From HR10 sp964615335 (GTDB lineage: Bacteria > Acidobacteriota > Blastocatellia > HR10): DNA of 64,000 bases. The notes below the pieces were generated by a model that did not search any database, had not been told where the DNA came from, and saw only the letters and a list, made by a program, of their open reading frames with translations. The stretch spans positions 62,001 through 126,000 of the forward strand of contig CAZTMT010000009.1 of NCBI GenBank assembly GCA_964615335.1. The letters run 5' to 3'. A program made the translations under genes and the position numbers. How positions within the stretch are numbered: the first letter of the stretch is position 1; each line of letters starts with the position of its first letter. Positions 1 through 8,565 of the stretch are shown here, piece after piece.

Positions 1-1218
1 CTCCGGCGGGACGACTTTTATGTGGATGCTCACCGCCGCATCTTCGAGAAGATGGTCGCTCTCTTTGAGAAGGGGCGACCTGTGGATCCGGTCACGGTGA
101 GCGAGGAGTTGGGCGCTTCGGGCGATCTGGAACGAATCGGTGGAGTGGCCGCTTTGGCGGAGCTGATGAGCGGAATGCCTCGGCTGGAATCCATCGAGGA
201 ATACGTCCGCATCGTGCGCGAGAAGTCTCTGCTCCGTCAGCTCATTCGCGCCTCCCAAAATATCATCGCCTCCTGTTTGGAAGGGGAGGCTGACGTCGAG
301 AGCGTCCTGGATCGAGCGCAGGGTGCGCTTTTTGAGATCGCCCAGAGGTCTTTAAGTGGAGGCTTTGTCTCGCTGGGGGAGATCGCCCGTCCGGTTCTGG
401 AAGCGGCCGAGCGGATGGCCGGTCGCCCTCAGGTCATCACCGGACAGCCCACGGGATTCACGGACCTGGATCAGATGACGTCGGGTCTGCATCCGGGCGA
501 TCTCATCATCGTCGCCGGACGGCCCAGTTCGGGGAAAACGGCTTTCGCCCTCTCCATCGCCGAGAATGTGGCGGCCGGAGGAGGGCGCGTTGGAATCGCC
601 AGCCTGGAGATGAGCCGCGAGCAATTGGCCATGCGCTTGCTCTGCGCCGAAGCGCGCATTCCGATCCATCGGTTTCGATCCGGATTCTTGAATCGCGAGG
701 AATGGGCGCGTTTGGCCGAAGCCATGGGACGTCTGGCCGGCTATCCGATCTTCATTGATGATTCCCCGGCGCTGACGCCGCAGGAGCTGCGGGCTAAGGC
801 CCGACGCCTGAGGCACGAACGGGGCCTGGACCTGCTCATTGTGGACTATTTGCAGATGATGCATGTCCGAGGGCGATTCGAGAATCGCCAGGCCGAAGTC
901 TCCTACATCTCGCGCGAGCTGAAGCAGATCGCCAAAGACGTCAACGTCCCCCTTGTGGCCGTCAGCCAACTCTCGCGCGCCCCGGAGACGCGCGCGACGC
1001 GACGACCGCAGCTCGCGGACTTGCGCGATAGCGGCTCGATCGAGCAGGATGCCGATCTGGTCCTCTTCGTCTATCGAGAGGAGATGTACGAGCCCAATGA
1101 CGAAAACGCGGGAATCGCCGAGATCATCATTGGGAAACAGAGGAACGGACCGATCGGGACGATTCGCCTGGCCTTCTTGAAGGAATTCACCCGATTCGAG
1201 AATCTGTGGCCGGAGTGA
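1..1218 (+). CDS. dnaB: Replicative DNA helicase DnaB (5' end outside window)
   Basis: Hexameric helicase that unwinds DNA ahead of the replisome. The frame is open from base 1, and the first residues (LRRDDFYVDAHRRIFEKM) match the DnaB N-terminal helical domain, so roughly the first 40 residues lie upstream of the window. The RecA-like core follows: Walker A GRPSSGKT near nt 516-540, Walker B LLIVDYLQMM near nt 832-861, and the late motif DLRDSGSIEQDADLVLF near nt 1018-1068, all typical of the family. The C-terminus is at the normal place (KQRNGPIGTIRLAFL, then the end). No intein or insertion is seen. The GTG at 22 is an internal valine, not the start. The neighbour downstream is unrelated. 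Confidence 0.95.
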   Translation, partial: LRRDDFYVDAHRRIFEKMVALFEKGRPVDPVTVSEELGASGDLERIGGVAALAELMSGMPRLESIEEYVRIVREKSLLRQLIRASQNIIASCLEGEADVESVLDRAQGALFEIAQRSLSGGFVSLGEIARPVLEAAERMAGRPQVITGQPTGFTDLDQMTSGLHPGDLIIVAGRPSSGKTAFALSIAENVAAGGGRVGIASLEMSREQLAMRLLCAEARIPIHRFRSGFLNREEWARLAEAMGRLAGYPIFIDDSPALTPQELRAKARRLRHERGLDLLIVDYLQMMHVRGRFENRQAEVSYISRELKQIAKDVNVPLVAVSQLSRAPETRATRRPQLADLRDSGSIEQDADLVLFVYREEMYEPNDENAGIAEIIIGKQRNGPIGTIRLAFLKEFTRFENLWPE

Positions 1219-1412
1219 GGGGCGCCCCAAGACGCGACGGCCGGAGAGCTGCCGTCACAGCCCGGGTAGGTAGAAGCTGCCGGGGCGTGCTAAAATAAGG
1301 TTCGGTTGCGTGAAGCGTCCGGAGTATCCCCACAGGGGGGACTCCCGTTGCGCGAGCGCGCATCCTCGGGATGCTCGCGAGAGCGCCCGATGGAGCCGGG
1401 GAGAAGAGGGCG

Positions 1413-2432
1413 GTGAGAATCTGGGACGCGACCATAAGAATCCTCCTGGCACTTCTGGTCCAAGGCGTATGCGCAATGGGGCCTGGTCGCGTCGGAGTCC
1501 CCCTGTATGAGGAGGGGTGGGGCGGGTATGACGAAGAGGCGCGCCAGCAACCCAGCCCGGGGCAGAGCCGTTCTCCCTCCCTCGAACAAGCTCCCGCTGT
1601 GCGGCTCGGTGTGAATCTGGTCATCGTTCCGGTCACCGTCATGGACCCCTATGATCGGTTCGTCACCGGACTCCGAAAAGAGCATTTTGAGATCTACGAT
1701 GAGAAGGTGAAGCAGGAGATTGTCTTCTTCAGCGAAGAGGACGCTCCTCTGTCCATTGGTATCATCTTCGATGTCTCCGGGAGCATGCGCGAAAAAATCG
1801 GGCGCGCTCGGGTTGCGCTCCGCCGATTCTTGGACACAAGCCATCCCGACGATGAGTTCTTCGTCATCGCCTTCAATCACCAACCGCAGCTTGTGCAGGA
1901 TTTCACCGAGAGCGCCGACACGGTCATGTCCCGACTGATCCTCACGGTTCCGGCTGGGCGCACAGCCCTCTATGACGCCACGTATCTGGGGATCGAGAAG
2001 GTGCGACAGGGGAAGCACGCGCGAAAGGCTCTGCTGATCATCAGCGACGGGCAGGATAATTCCTCGCGCTACACGTACAACCAACTGCGCGATCTGGTCA
2101 AAGAGTCCGACGTGCAAATCTATGCCATTGGGATCTTCGGCCTCTATGAGCGAGCGACCTCTAACGAGGCTCTGGGACGTTCGATCCTGGAGGAGATCAC
2201 CTCGCTCACCGGAGGACGAGCCTTCTTTCCCGATACCCCCGTCGAGCTGGACGATGTGCTCACCCGGATCGCGCTCGAGTTGCGTCACCAGTATAGCCTG
2301 GGCTTTTATCCCACGACTCCTCCCCGCGAGGGGGAGTGGCGGAGGATTCGCGTGCGCGTCAATCCGCCGCGCGGATTACCGCGTCTGACCGTTCGAGCCC
2401 GCGAGGGATATTATGCCGTGCCTCCACAGTGA
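1413..2432 (+). CDS. Secreted VWFA-domain protein (acidobacterial VWFA-related family), copy 1
   Basis: About 339 aa. A hydrophobic N-terminus (IRILLALLVQGVCA) acts as a signal peptide. It is followed by a short region with the family phrase VIVPVTVMDPYDRFVTGL and then a von Willebrand A domain with an intact MIDAS metal site: DVSGS near nt 1771, the threonine in GRTALYDA, and the aspartate in ISDGQDNSSRY. The C-terminus has the family ending HQYSLGFYP...REGYYAVP. I chose GTG 1413 because it follows a purine-rich GAGAAGAGGG and puts the signal peptide at the N-terminus; an ATG at 1371 is in frame but has no ribosome binding site. It is paralogous to the next gene. The ligand is unknown; an adhesive or surface role is inferred from the fold only. 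Confidence 0.85.
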   Translation: MRIWDATIRILLALLVQGVCAMGPGRVGVPLYEEGWGGYDEEARQQPSPGQSRSPSLEQAPAVRLGVNLVIVPVTVMDPYDRFVTGLRKEHFEIYDEKVKQEIVFFSEEDAPLSIGIIFDVSGSMREKIGRARVALRRFLDTSHPDDEFFVIAFNHQPQLVQDFTESADTVMSRLILTVPAGRTALYDATYLGIEKVRQGKHARKALLIISDGQDNSSRYTYNQLRDLVKESDVQIYAIGIFGLYERATSNEALGRSILEEITSLTGGRAFFPDTPVELDDVLTRIALELRHQYSLGFYPTTPPREGEWRRIRVRVNPPRGLPRLTVRAREGYYAVPPQ

Positions 2433-3558
2433 GCGAAAACCTCACGGGGTTCCCCGAGAGATCCTGCGATCGCCTGGGGTCTCTGCGGGAGGACCACAGC
2501 GCGACCGATTCGCGATAAAGGGCGGGCGCTTCCGAGGACTTCTGCTCTGCGGGCTGCTGCTCGGGCTCGGAGGGGCGAGCGTTTTGATCGCATCCTCTCC
2601 GTCTCAGGAGCATCGGGGACAGGGGAGCGGGAAGAAGCCGCAGGGCGAGGAGGTGGGCGAAGCTGTCTCCCTAACGGCGGAATTGGTCGTTCTGGATGTC
2701 ACGGTCGTTGATCGCCGAAATCACGTGGTCCCTGATCTCCCGAAAGAACGATTCGTCGTCTATGAGGATGGCATTCGGCAGGAGATCGCCTTCTTCAGTC
2801 GGGAAGACGCTCCGGTGAGCCTGGGGTTCGTGCTGGATACCAGCGGGAGCATGAGGCGGAAGCTCGCCAAAGTCGTCGCGGCCGCCAAGAGCCTCCTGCG
2901 CCAACGCCATCCCGAGGACGAATATTTCCTGGTTGAGTTCAAGGGCGAAGCGGAGCTTCTGGAAGACTTCACGCGCGATGTCTCCCTGATCCAGGATGCG
3001 CTCGAGAATCTGATCGCCAGTGGGCAAACGGCCTTGCTCGATGCCATCTACCTCTCGGTCGAACATGCCCAGAAATACGGGAAGCATCGGCGCAAGGCGA
3101 TCGTCGTCATCACCGATGGGGAGGACCGCAATAGCTATTACACGCAGGAGCAGGTCCTCGAGCGATTGCGCGAATCCGATGTCCAGGTCTACGCGGTGGG
3201 ATTCACCGAGGGGTTGAGCGAGGTCGCGATCTTCCGCCAGACGGAGAGTCGCCGCTTGGGTCGCCAGGAGAAGAAAGCGCGGAAGCTGCTGGAAGAGATC
3301 GCGCGTCAGTCCGGCGGGCGCGCCTTCTTCCCCGAGAGTCCGGATGAGCTGGACGCCATTGCCGCCGTCATCGCCCAGGAGTTGCGGACGCAGTACGCCA
3401 TCGGCTACTATCCGAGCCGCCCCGAGCGGGATGGAAGCTGGCGAGCCGTCCGCGTCGAAGTCCTTCCGGACAAAGAGCGCGGTTCGCTCACGGCGCGCAC
3501 GCGCGCCGGATATTACGCGCTCCGGAAGACCTCTCCCGCCACGCGACCGAACCCGTAG
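2413..3558 (+). CDS. Secreted VWFA-domain protein (acidobacterial VWFA-related family), copy 2
   Basis: 381 aa, a paralogue of the preceding gene; the two share the phrases EIAFFSREDAPVSLG / EIVFFSEEDAPLSIG and the same domain order. The N-terminus is long and basic before a hydrophobic segment (LLLCGLLLGLGGASVLIA, about residues 44-61). MIDAS residues are present (DTSGS near nt 2836, SGQTALLDA, ITDGEDRNSYY). An extra charged stretch (RRLGRQEKKARKLLEEIA) sits before the last helix. The ATG lies inside the previous gene, with GAGGGA six bases upstream, so the two are probably translationally coupled. Binding partner unknown. Confidence 0.85.
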   Translation: MPCLHSERKPHGVPREILRSPGVSAGGPQRDRFAIKGGRFRGLLLCGLLLGLGGASVLIASSPSQEHRGQGSGKKPQGEEVGEAVSLTAELVVLDVTVVDRRNHVVPDLPKERFVVYEDGIRQEIAFFSREDAPVSLGFVLDTSGSMRRKLAKVVAAAKSLLRQRHPEDEYFLVEFKGEAELLEDFTRDVSLIQDALENLIASGQTALLDAIYLSVEHAQKYGKHRRKAIVVITDGEDRNSYYTQEQVLERLRESDVQVYAVGFTEGLSEVAIFRQTESRRLGRQEKKARKLLEEIARQSGGRAFFPESPDELDAIAAVIAQELRTQYAIGYYPSRPERDGSWRAVRVEVLPDKERGSLTARTRAGYYALRKTSPATRPNP

Positions 3559-3743
3559 GACCGCGCGTCTTCTCCCCTCGAAATTCGCGTTCAGGGGGAT
3601 CACTTTCGAATGCGGACGTCCCGAATGAGCGAGAGGAGGGGGAAAGCGCAGCCTTCTTTTCCGATCGCGGGATGAGGACAACAGAGGCGCTGCCCGACGC
3701 ATCCGTATAGGCGTGCTGTCCGAATCCGAGTGAGGAGGGAAAT

Positions 3744-5201
3744 ATGAAACATCCTCGTCCCCGTGCGTTTCTGAAGATTGGTCTGATGCTTGCTTCCGTG
3801 TGGGGGATGCAGCCGAGCCTCATCCTCGCCCAAGAGCTTTCGACGACCCAGAGCGATCGGCGACGTCTGGTGCTGACGGTTTACAGTCACGATGTCGGCC
3901 TGGTCTGCGAGACGCGTCGCCTCCGTCTGCCGTCGGGGATCGCGCGCGTCCATGTGCGGGATGTCGCGCACACGCTCGATCCGGCGACAGTCTCGGTGGC
4001 GGTGCGCGAGGGCAGCGGCTCCCTCACCCTGCTGGAGCAAGAATATGCGTACGACCTCTTGAAACCCGACCGATTGCTCGAACGCTCGGTCGGCAAAGAA
4101 GTGACGCTCGTTCGCCGTCTCATAGTCAATGGGACGGAACACCTGGTCCCGGTCAAGGCGCAGCTCCTCGCCTATCAGGATGGGCAGGCCGTGTGGAAGA
4201 TCGAAGGGGAGATCGTCATCCAGCCCGCAGTCGCAGAGATCCGGTTTCCCTCTCTCCCCGAGGGATTGGCGGCTCAGCCCGCGCTTGTCTGGACGGTGAG
4301 AAACGAGGGGGGAAGTGAAAAGGAGGTGGAGCTTTCGTATTTGGCCAGCGGAATCCGTTGGGAAGCTCATTACGTCCTCATGGTGGAGGAGGAGGAACGC
4401 GCGGCTGATCTGACCGCGTGGGCGACCATCACTAATCGGAGCGGCATCGCCTTCCCTCAGGCTGAAGTGCATCTGATGGCCGGTGAGATTCAGCGCCTCG
4501 GTCCCCCGCAGGAGCGTCTTCGCCCGCTTGATGTGTACGCGCTACAGGCGCAGGCTCGCGCTCCGCAGGCGCAGGAACAGGAGGCCTTCGAGTACCACCT
4601 CTATACGTTCGAGCACCCGGTGACGCTCGGGCACAATGAGACAAAGCAGCTCGCTCTCCTTTCGGCTCGCGGCGTGAGGGTGAAAAAGGAGTACACCGTG
4701 ATCGGGCAGTCGTTCTATTACCGCCAGCCCGTTGAGCCCGGTCAGCCCCTTCGAGAAGCCGTGCGCGTGACGCTCAGCTTTCCGAACACCCGAGGGGAGG
4801 GTCTGGGCGTTCCTCTGCCCGCCGGAGTCATCCGCATCTACCGAAAGGACCCGCAGGCTGGGGCGCAGTTGCTCGGCGAAGACCGTATCGCCCATATCCC
4901 GCGCGACGAATGGGTACGCGTCAGTGTCGGGCGGGCCTTCGATCTCGTGGCCGAGCGTCGGCAGACGGCCTTCCAGCGTATCGGACGAGATGTCTACGAG
5001 TCCGAGTATGAGCTGGTGCTGCGCAATCGAAAGACGGAGGACGTCACCATTACGGTCATCGAACCCATTGGCGGGGAGTGGGAGATCGTGCATTCGACCT
5101 TCCCCTGGGAGAAAGCCGGGGCGTTCGCGATTCGCTTCACCGTCCCTGTCGCCCGCGGGGCCGAAGCGCGACTCCTTTACCGTGTGCGCGTGAAAGCCTG
5201 A
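3744..5201 (+). CDS. Secreted DUF4139-type protein
   Basis: 485 aa with a signal peptide (residues 1-30, LKIGLMLASVWG...SLILAQ). The mature part begins with the pattern VYSHDVGLVCETRRLRLP and VHVRDVAHTLDPATVSV, typical of the DUF4139 family (related to the mucoidy inhibitor A group). A beta-rich C-terminal half includes YLASGIRWEAHYVL and the late YESEYELVLRNRKTEDVTI. No catalytic motif is recognised. A GTGAGGAGG ribosome binding site precedes the ATG. The gene is codirectional with the VWFA pair after a 185-base gap and converges on the DUF2229 gene. Function unknown; envelope location is inferred from the signal peptide. Confidence 0.75.
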   Translation: MKHPRPRAFLKIGLMLASVWGMQPSLILAQELSTTQSDRRRLVLTVYSHDVGLVCETRRLRLPSGIARVHVRDVAHTLDPATVSVAVREGSGSLTLLEQEYAYDLLKPDRLLERSVGKEVTLVRRLIVNGTEHLVPVKAQLLAYQDGQAVWKIEGEIVIQPAVAEIRFPSLPEGLAAQPALVWTVRNEGGSEKEVELSYLASGIRWEAHYVLMVEEEERAADLTAWATITNRSGIAFPQAEVHLMAGEIQRLGPPQERLRPLDVYALQAQARAPQAQEQEAFEYHLYTFEHPVTLGHNETKQLALLSARGVRVKKEYTVIGQSFYYRQPVEPGQPLREAVRVTLSFPNTRGEGLGVPLPAGVIRIYRKDPQAGAQLLGEDRIAHIPRDEWVRVSVGRAFDLVAERRQTAFQRIGRDVYESEYELVLRNRKTEDVTITVIEPIGGEWEIVHSTFPWEKAGAFAIRFTVPVARGAEARLLYRVRVKA

Positions 5202-5212
5202 GGCCCTCAGGC
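5196..5212. terminator. Palindrome spanning two convergent stop codons
   Basis: An eight-base inverted repeat (GCCTGAGG / CCTCAGGC around a single C) covers the TGA stops of the DUF4139 gene (plus) and the DUF2229 gene (minus). The position suggests a bidirectional transcript end, but there is no U-tract on either side, so a classical intrinsic terminator is not shown. Confidence 0.3.
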
Positions 5213-6334
5213 CGCATGCGAGACCGACGCGGCCTCCGGCAGCAGAGGACATTGAGGCGGTAAAGCGGCGAGCTTCCGTTGGATGATGTCGCGCGAATAT
5301 TTCTGGACGTAGTGGACGATCGTCTCGATGCGAATCTTGATGCTGCCGGTGGGCTTGGTCGCATCCAGATCGCCGAATTTGAAATAGAGCGTGCCCGAGG
5401 CTTCGACGATCTTCTGCGTGGGCGTGTAGGTCGGCTGATCCATCCCGCACTCGTAGCTGGAGAAGCGAATGACGCAGGTGATCCAGGGGCAGCGAGCGGC
5501 GACTTTCGCCCCCCAGAGGATCTCATTGGTGTTACTGCTGTAGGAGGAAGGCCAGACGTCGGAGATGTCAAAGGGACTCTTGATCCTGCCCGCGCGAATC
5601 TCCTCCCCAAAAAGCCACTGCATGAGATCGTCATCAATGGGGAAATACTGCATCCAGAGGATGGGAAACCCGTGCGCCTGCAAGTCAGCTTCGATCTCAT
5701 GCCCGATGCCCGGATCCATGTGATACGGACGCGCCAGCACGAGAATGCACGGGCGCTCGTTGCGCGCGCACCAGGTGAGGATCTCCCGGCTCCTCTGCCG
5801 CATCTTCTGGTTGAACGCCTCCAGAGCGCGGTATCCGGCTTCGACGGCCCGAGCCGTCTCCTCCAGCTCCAGGTCCAGGACATCTCGGAGCGCCCGATAG
5901 AGCTGCACGGCGACTTTCTCCGGCTCGCCGAGCGAGACAAACGGTGAGACATAGCGCACTCCGTTCTCGGCGAAGACATCTCGCTCCTTGAGAAATCCCG
6001 CTTTGATATTCTCCGGTCCGGCCATCACCCGCGTGCACGTGAGCGTGTCCAGGACATGGCCGCGCAGGAAGGACGGCAGGGAATAGATCATCGGACTGAG
6101 CAGGATGTCAATCTTCTTCTTCTGCCCGAAGAGAAGCTCCCCATAGTGTCCGCTCATGCACTTGACGGGATAGCAGCAGTCCACTGTGCCGCGGCCCTTG
6201 CCATACTCGCGATACTGCTCCTCAGAGGTGTCGGAGCTGAAGATGATGTTCTCCGGGGCGATCCCCAGCGCCGTCAGGAAACCCACCCAGAACTGGTGGG
6301 TGCTCCAGATGTTGAGGACCTTGGGGATGCCCAC
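5207..6334 (-). CDS. DUF2229 / COG3580 protein of the acyl-CoA dehydratase-activase superfamily
   Basis: About 375 aa. It begins VGIPKVLNIWSTHQFWVGFL, the standard DUF2229 opening, and carries CCYPVKCMSGH near residues 47-57, plus LTCTRV and PYHMDPGIGHEI, matching the family that normally forms the third part of about 1400-aa BadF/BadG-type activase proteins. Conserved cysteines suggest an iron-sulfur or metal site. I chose GTG 6334 because the upstream gene stops at 6354 with AGGA between; an in-frame ATG at 6415 would overlap it by 62 bases. It is the last gene of the operon 10083-5207. The reaction is unknown for this family; acyl-CoA or other radical dehydration or reduction chemistry is inference from the activase partner. 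Confidence 0.8.
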   Translation of the reverse strand: MGIPKVLNIWSTHQFWVGFLTALGIAPENIIFSSDTSEEQYREYGKGRGTVDCCYPVKCMSGHYGELLFGQKKKIDILLSPMIYSLPSFLRGHVLDTLTCTRVMAGPENIKAGFLKERDVFAENGVRYVSPFVSLGEPEKVAVQLYRALRDVLDLELEETARAVEAGYRALEAFNQKMRQRSREILTWCARNERPCILVLARPYHMDPGIGHEIEADLQAHGFPILWMQYFPIDDDLMQWLFGEEIRAGRIKSPFDISDVWPSSYSSNTNEILWGAKVAARCPWITCVIRFSSYECGMDQPTYTPTQKIVEASGTLYFKFGDLDATKPTGSIKIRIETIVHYVQKYSRDIIQRKLAALPPQCPLLPEAASVSHAA

Positions 6335-6353
6335 CCGGATGTGGGGGCGATCC

Positions 6354-8522
6354 TTAGGCCGCGATGCGACGGAAGCCTTCTTTCCGAACGAGATCCGCAA
6401 TATTGGGATACGCATTTTTCGTCTTCTCCAACTCGGCCTTGATGGCCTTCATCTCGTTGACGTCCTCCACAAGCCCCTTGGGGCAAGAGTTGTTCACGAT
6501 GACGCGCTCCCACCCTTCGGGCAGAGGGACTTTGCTCCAGGGGCGCCCCTTGCCTCCGGGCAGCTCGACGTCAATGAAGCTGCGCTGGCAGTTGACCGGA
6601 CACCACTTGCAGACCGTATCCGGAGAGGTCGTCGTCCGGTAGGTGAGATTCTCAATCACATCGAATCCGCGAAATTGCGTGCGGCCCCCTCGTTCCCACC
6701 ATTCGTGAGCGACCAGAGCTGCGCCGATCGCTCCCGCTTCGCCCGAATAGGGATGGACGACGATCTCGGCATCGGGGACCTTCGACCGGATGAAGTCCAC
6801 TTGGGCTTTGACGACAGCCAGGTTCTTATGCGTCCCCCCCTGCAGGATGAACTTCCTCCCGATCTGCGCGAGGTTGTTCAGACCGCCGGCGTAAATCCAC
6901 ACGTTCAGCGGGAGGATGGCACACAGCCCCGCGAGAATCTCTTCGGCCTGCCATCCCTTGCGCTGCTGGTTCACGATGTCGCTCTGCAAGAAAACGCCGC
7001 ATCCCATGGTCAACTGCGGCATGGCCTGCGCGCGAAAAGCATGTTCGGCGATCTGCTCCAGGGGGATGCCGAAGCGCTCAGCCACACCCTGAAGGAAGGC
7101 GCCGTTTCCGGAAGAACATTGCGAGTTGAGCCGGAAGTCCGAGACCGTCCCGTTTTTGAGGATCATGATCTTGACGTCCACGCCTCCGACGTCGCAGATG
7201 CAGTCGGCATCGGGGAAGAAGTAAAGCCCCGCCGTCGCGTGCGCGATCGTCTCCACAATAGCACAGTCGGCGCCGATGATGCCCTTCAGAAGATCTTTCC
7301 CATATCCGGTGATGCCCACGGCCAGGATCTCCCCTTCACCCACCGCCTCCCGAATCTGACGAAAGAGCGCCTTGGCATCCTCGATCGGATTCCCCTTGCT
7401 CAGCGCGTAACAGGAGAAGACCAGCTCTTTCTCCGGAGAGAGGCAGACGGCTTTGGCCGTCGTCGAGCCGAAATCGCATCCGAGGATCACTCGCGAAAGA
7501 TCGGGGACCGCTCGCTTCGGCGCCAGCCGGGAGGGCGTTCCGTTCTTCCCGTACGTGATCCGGAAGTTCTTCAGCTCCTCCAGCGTCGTCCAGAGTCCGC
7601 GCTTCCCCTCCTTCTTCTTCTCCTCGTACTGGCCCTCCTCGATCCACCAGCGGAGCTTCTCCTTCCCCTGGTAGAGGCCCACGTCCTCGGGCTCTCGCCG
7701 CGCGATCTCAATACAGCCCAAAGCAGCGTAGTAGAGCGCGTCCTTGGGGACATGGATGAGCGAGGCCGGATCGCGATCCTCCGGCAGGGAGACCTTCCGC
7801 TCCCTCCAGATCTTGAGCAGATGATGGCGCCAGGCCTCTTGCAGCCCCTTGAAGAAAAGATTCGGTCCGCCCAAAAGCAGGACCTCCGGCAACGGGGTAT
7901 TCCCTCGCGTGAGCGTCGCCAGATTCTGGTAGACGACGGCTTCAAAGAGAGAGGCGATGATCTCCTGGACCGGGACGCCCGCCTTGAGCAGAGTGTTGGC
8001 ATCGGCTTCGGCGAAGATGCCACATTTGCTGCTGATCTTATGCAGCGGATATCCCTCGTAGCGCATCTCGGCGAGCTGCTCGAGCGGAATCTGGAGCTTG
8101 CGCGCCGTCTTCTCGATGAACGTTCCCGTTCCGCCCGAACACGCGCTCTGCATGAGGACCTGTTTGCTCCGGGACTCGTCCGCGCCCGTGAAGAAGATCG
8201 TCTTCATGTCCTCTCCGCCGATCTCGCTGACAAAGCGTACCGTCGGATGCAGGCGTTCGACCGCCGCAGCCACCGCGACGACTTCCTGCACGACCCTGGC
8301 TCCGACAAACGAGGCGATCAGACCGGCTCCCGATCCCGTGAAGAAGATCCGGTCGCGTCCCGGCGTCAATCCGTGCTCCTGCTCCAGGCGCGTCAGAAAG
8401 TCAAGCACTTTCTCCGCCTGTCGCGTGTTGTGCCGTTCATAAGCCTGAGAGAGAATCTCCCCCGTGGGCGACGCCAGGACGTATTTGCATGTCGTACTCC
8501 CAACATCAATTCCGCAGATCAT
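6354..8522 (-). CDS. Double-domain BadF/BadG/BcrA/BcrD-type ATPase activase
   Basis: 722 aa with two tandem ASKHA ATPase modules. Domain 1 starts ICGIDVGSTTCKYVL and has the [4Fe-4S]-site patterns SACSGGTGTFIE and KCGIFAEAD. Domain 2 starts VILGCDFGSTTAKAV near residue 345 and has NSQCSSGNGAFLQ and MGCGVFLQSD. A C-terminal tail carries CKWCPVNCQ and NNSCPKGL, probably another metal site. In characterised relatives (HgdC, BcrA/D) such proteins use ATP to push an electron into a dehydratase or reductase. Start ATG 8522 follows GGAGGGAGCG; the frame runs further upstream to 8624 without a ribosome binding site. It lies between the COG3581-like and DUF2229 genes, with 43- and 19-base gaps. Confidence 0.87.
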   Translation of the reverse strand: MICGIDVGSTTCKYVLASPTGEILSQAYERHNTRQAEKVLDFLTRLEQEHGLTPGRDRIFFTGSGAGLIASFVGARVVQEVVAVAAAVERLHPTVRFVSEIGGEDMKTIFFTGADESRSKQVLMQSACSGGTGTFIEKTARKLQIPLEQLAEMRYEGYPLHKISSKCGIFAEADANTLLKAGVPVQEIIASLFEAVVYQNLATLTRGNTPLPEVLLLGGPNLFFKGLQEAWRHHLLKIWRERKVSLPEDRDPASLIHVPKDALYYAALGCIEIARREPEDVGLYQGKEKLRWWIEEGQYEEKKKEGKRGLWTTLEELKNFRITYGKNGTPSRLAPKRAVPDLSRVILGCDFGSTTAKAVCLSPEKELVFSCYALSKGNPIEDAKALFRQIREAVGEGEILAVGITGYGKDLLKGIIGADCAIVETIAHATAGLYFFPDADCICDVGGVDVKIMILKNGTVSDFRLNSQCSSGNGAFLQGVAERFGIPLEQIAEHAFRAQAMPQLTMGCGVFLQSDIVNQQRKGWQAEEILAGLCAILPLNVWIYAGGLNNLAQIGRKFILQGGTHKNLAVVKAQVDFIRSKVPDAEIVVHPYSGEAGAIGAALVAHEWWERGGRTQFRGFDVIENLTYRTTTSPDTVCKWCPVNCQRSFIDVELPGGKGRPWSKVPLPEGWERVIVNNSCPKGLVEDVNEMKAIKAELEKTKNAYPNIADLVRKEGFRRIAA

Positions 8523-8565
8523 CGCTCCCTCCTCGTCAGCCTCTCCGAACTCTTCGAGCGCGGGA

